Assembly (NCBI GenBank): GCA_013180625.2
Contig: SNVD02013945.1
Location: forward strand, 22,254 to 86,253
Length of the DNA stretch: 64,000 nt
DNA from: Boswellia sacra
Lineage: Eukaryota > Streptophyta > Magnoliopsida > Sapindales > Burseraceae
Direction: 5' to 3'
A model generated the notes under the pieces. It searched no databases and was not told the origin of the DNA. It saw only the letters and a list, made by a program, of their open reading frames with translations. Within the stretch, counting starts at the first letter, position 1. The number at the start of each line of letters is the position of its first letter. Made by a program: the position numbers and the translations under genes. Positions 61,651 to 64,000 of the stretch are shown here, piece by piece.

Positions 61651-62947
61651 ATGGCAGTAAACTTCTATCAATTCAGTGGCGGATTTGAGCCACAACTACC
61701 ATGGAGAGTAAATGAGGTAAGCACTCTGAACGTTGAACAACAACTTTCTGAGCTAACCTTTCTTGTGGAAAACATGGCTGTAGGACATATGCATAAATCT
61801 TATGCATGTGGGGTACATTCTACCATGGAGCATCCAATCGACATGTATCCAACTTTACAAGAAGAATATATGGAACAAGCCAATGCCATGGGTGGATTTC
61901 CAGGACAAACAAGGCAATGGTATGATCCCTTCTCTAACACTTACAATGCTGGATGGGAAGATCACCCTAATTTCAGTTACTGGAATCATCAACCAATCAC
62001 TCCAAATGTGATACCAAATCGGCCACAAGGTTTCAATCAACCTAGAGTGCAGCAACCATTTCAAATGCAACCACCACCAATGCCATAACCAGCTCCAAAA
62101 CTCAGGTATGTCACTCCAGGATATTGTTAATGCACTTGCCACTAACACAATGCAATTCCAGCAGGAAACTGGGGCAAGTATCCAAAACCTGGCAAATCAA
62201 ATGGGACAATTGGCTACTAGCATGAGCAAATTCGAGGGCCAAGACTCAGAAAAATTATCTTCTCAAACGGTGATCAATCCAAGAGAGAATGCTTGTGTGA
62301 TAACTTTGCAAAATGGAGAGCAATTAGATGTCCTGCCAAAGAAATCACAAACTGATGAAGAAGATGACACCACTTCCACCATGAACAAGACATCATCCTC
62401 TAAGGTAAGTTTAAGGCTTAAAACTGCTATTCCTTCTTATGTTACTCCTCCACTTTTTCCTAGCAGATTGACAAAATTGAAGAAGGAGGAATAAGAACAA
62501 GAAATCCTGGAAACTTCTCGAAAAATCGAGATAAATATACCATTTCTGGATGCTACCGAGCAAGTACCTTGTTATATAAAATGTCTCAAGGAGTTATGCA
62601 CCAGCAAGAGAAAGTTAAAAGGGAATGAGAAAGTAAGTGTGGGGAAAATGTTTCAGCTGTACTACAAAGAAAAATTCCTCCGAAATGCAACAATCCAGGT
62701 ACGATCACCATTCCATGCACCAATTGGTAAAACCAAGTTGAAAGAGCTATGTTAGATTTAGAAGCATCTATAATTGTCATGCCATATTCCTATTTTATGC
62801 TCTTTAAATCTTGGACCTTTTGCGAAAACTGGTATTAACCATTCACTTGCTGATCATTTAATGCATATCCCAAAAAGTGTGGAAGATGTGCTTGTAGCAT
62901 GTGAAAACAATTGTTTTCCCAGCAAACTTCTATGTCCTTGAAGTAGA
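61651..62947 (+). pseudogene. Athila-like gag C-terminus and protease remnant
   Basis: From ATG 61651 the frame reads MAVNFYQFSGGFEPQLPW, then a decayed zinc knuckle (YACGVHSTMEHPIDMYP, where the second and last Cys are replaced) and PTLQEEYMEQANAMGGF, DPFSNTYNAGWEDHPNFSY, up to a stop at 62088. In the next frame: TGASIQNLANQMGQLATSMS and INPRENACVITLQNGEQLD, the usual gag-protease junction. After further stops and a shift near 62640: NVSAVLQRKIPPKC, then LDLEASIIVMP, where intact relatives have DLGASI, the retropepsin active-site region. The last readable codons correspond to the end of the protease and run straight into the 3' LTR. The gag N-terminus is absent. Confidence 0.8.
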
Positions 62948-64000
62948 TGATAGGTGTCTATTTATGTATTACTTTTATATCAATCCGTCCATGTTTCTTT
63001 GCTATATTCCTTGGTATTTTTATGTTTTTGTGTGGTTTTGATGTTTGTAGGAGTTTTGGAGCAACTTGCACAAAAATGGAGTAAAACCCTTCATTTTCCC
63101 CTCTGCTAATCAGTGATCTTCTCGGATTTAATTGTATTGATTATACAATGAACCGGATAACATGTTATATATCGTTGGAAAGCTCTCGAAGTCTATTTTC
63201 TAGAGAAATTTACAGTTCATAAATCCATTCAGTGTATCGAAAGTTATAATCAAAACAGTGTGAGAAGTGTGAAATGTAATTCCACAAATCACTGTAGCAT
63301 GTATAATACGGGACATGTAGTAGGTTACTGTAGCAGAGTATATAAACACATTTTAGGGTTTTATTTGAAGAACTTGAAGAGGGGGAAACAACTTGGAGGC
63401 TGTAACTCTGGATTTCTCTCATCTCTGGAGTTCTTGAGAAAAAGAAAGAAGGCTTGGAAAGAGGAAGAACTACAATCTTAAGATATTTCCATCAAATTTG
63501 CTAAGTTTTCCCTTTCCCCTTCATTTTCCTGGAATGTTCTTCCATATTGTATGGTATTTGTATTGTGTCTGAATATGGGTACTAAATGCTGAATTGTTGA
63601 GGTGATTCAAAGCCCTTGATATGGATTTTGTGGTTATTGTGTAAGAAAATTGTTATCCAATTCCTCTAATTGAAGTTGCTTGTATTTTCCCCTATCTAAT
63701 GCTTATGATTGCTTGCTGATTGTATTTGGGGTGGCCAACTGAATATAATCTGGTTGTTGTCTATTGCTAGATTAGAAATCTTGATCCGTAATGGTCATGA
63801 ATTTCGAATCATTAGTAGCAAAATTGTGATCAGAGATTGCAATTGGAAAATACAACCTAGGTTAAATAATCCGAACTTGTGTGATTATTGCTTAGAATCA
63901 ACCTATCTTTCTCATCGTAATGCTTCTATTGAATTAAACTTAGAGAGCTTGTTCTAGGTTGTTTAATGGATATGAGGATTAAAAATAAAGAAAGCCTGGT
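62948..64000 (+). repeat. 3' LTR of the Athila-like element (truncated by the window)
   Basis: Starts TGATAGGTGTCTATTTATG and follows the 5' LTR to the end of the window, where about 360 bp of the LTR remain to come. It shows more small indels than the 5' LTR after about 63290. Confidence 0.92.

Larger units (their letters stand above)
60123..64000 (+). mobile_element. Internally deleted Athila-like Ty3/gypsy retrotransposon (right end beyond window)
   Basis: 5' LTR 60123-61537, PBS 61544-61562, internal region 61538-62947 with a gag C-terminal and protease remnant only, and 3' LTR from 62948 running off at 64000. RT, RNase H, integrase and a polypurine tract are missing. The PBS, LTR length of about 1.4 kb and gag/protease words fit the Athila group. 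It inserted in the right arm of the foldback element; the left target duplication would be GTTGG (60118-60122). Confidence 0.9.

Overview
This is nuclear DNA from a flowering plant, most likely a eudicot. The evidence is a tau-class glutathione S-transferase (GST) family with the usual single intron, an intronless class III chitinase, P-class PPR sequences, and plant Ty3/gypsy lineages (Tat, chromovirus and Athila-like). The background is AT-rich. Only two genes look intact: a GSTU gene (22064-20837, minus strand) and a secreted GH18 chitinase (31450-32340, plus strand). Almost everything else is transposable elements, their fragments, or pseudogenes.

Layout. 1-4.7 kb: AT-rich intergenic DNA with two small tandem repeats. 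4.7-6.25 kb: a broken GSTU copy with a hAT-type element in exon 2. 6525-19153: a full-length Tat-lineage retrotransposon on the minus strand (12.6 kb, TSD GTTTA). It carries gag-pol with two RNase H domains, an antisense accessory ORF with its own candidate promoter and introns, two GC-rich minisatellites, and a nested solo LTR. 20.8-24.2 kb: the intact GSTU gene, whose promoter was separated from the coding region by a 2-kb Harbinger-like insertion 42 bp upstream of the ATG. 24.9-43 kb: two copies of a segmental duplication, each with a PPR pseudogene, flanking the chitinase gene. The second copy was split by an AT-rich insertion and by a 6.2-kb chromovirus (36682-42866, TSD TTTG). 44-49.2 kb: a solo Athila-like LTR, a Harbinger-like MITE, a third GSTU remnant and two hAT-type elements. 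49.2-58.7 kb: further Harbinger- and hAT-like elements, a fasciclin-like protein remnant, a truncated LTR between direct duplications, and an NB-LRR C-terminal remnant. 58.7-64 kb: a long foldback element split by an internally deleted Athila-like retrotransposon whose 3' LTR runs off the window.

Main points of interest. (1) The chromovirus LTR carries an unbroken 5-bp-phased array of GAA/TTC modules, the form of a heat-shock-factor binding site, upstream of its TATA box. (2) The Tat element has an antisense gene with a readable promoter-leader-intron-ATG layout. (3) Both large gag-pol frames are free of frameshifts and broken only by stops that C-to-T or G-to-A changes explain, as expected from cytosine methylation. 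(4) A distinctive CGACACTCGA-type repeat sits inside three inverted-repeat elements that do not all share the same ends. (5) The GSTU promoter can be followed across the transposon that displaced it. None of this could be tested by database search here. Family names rest on motifs recognised by eye.
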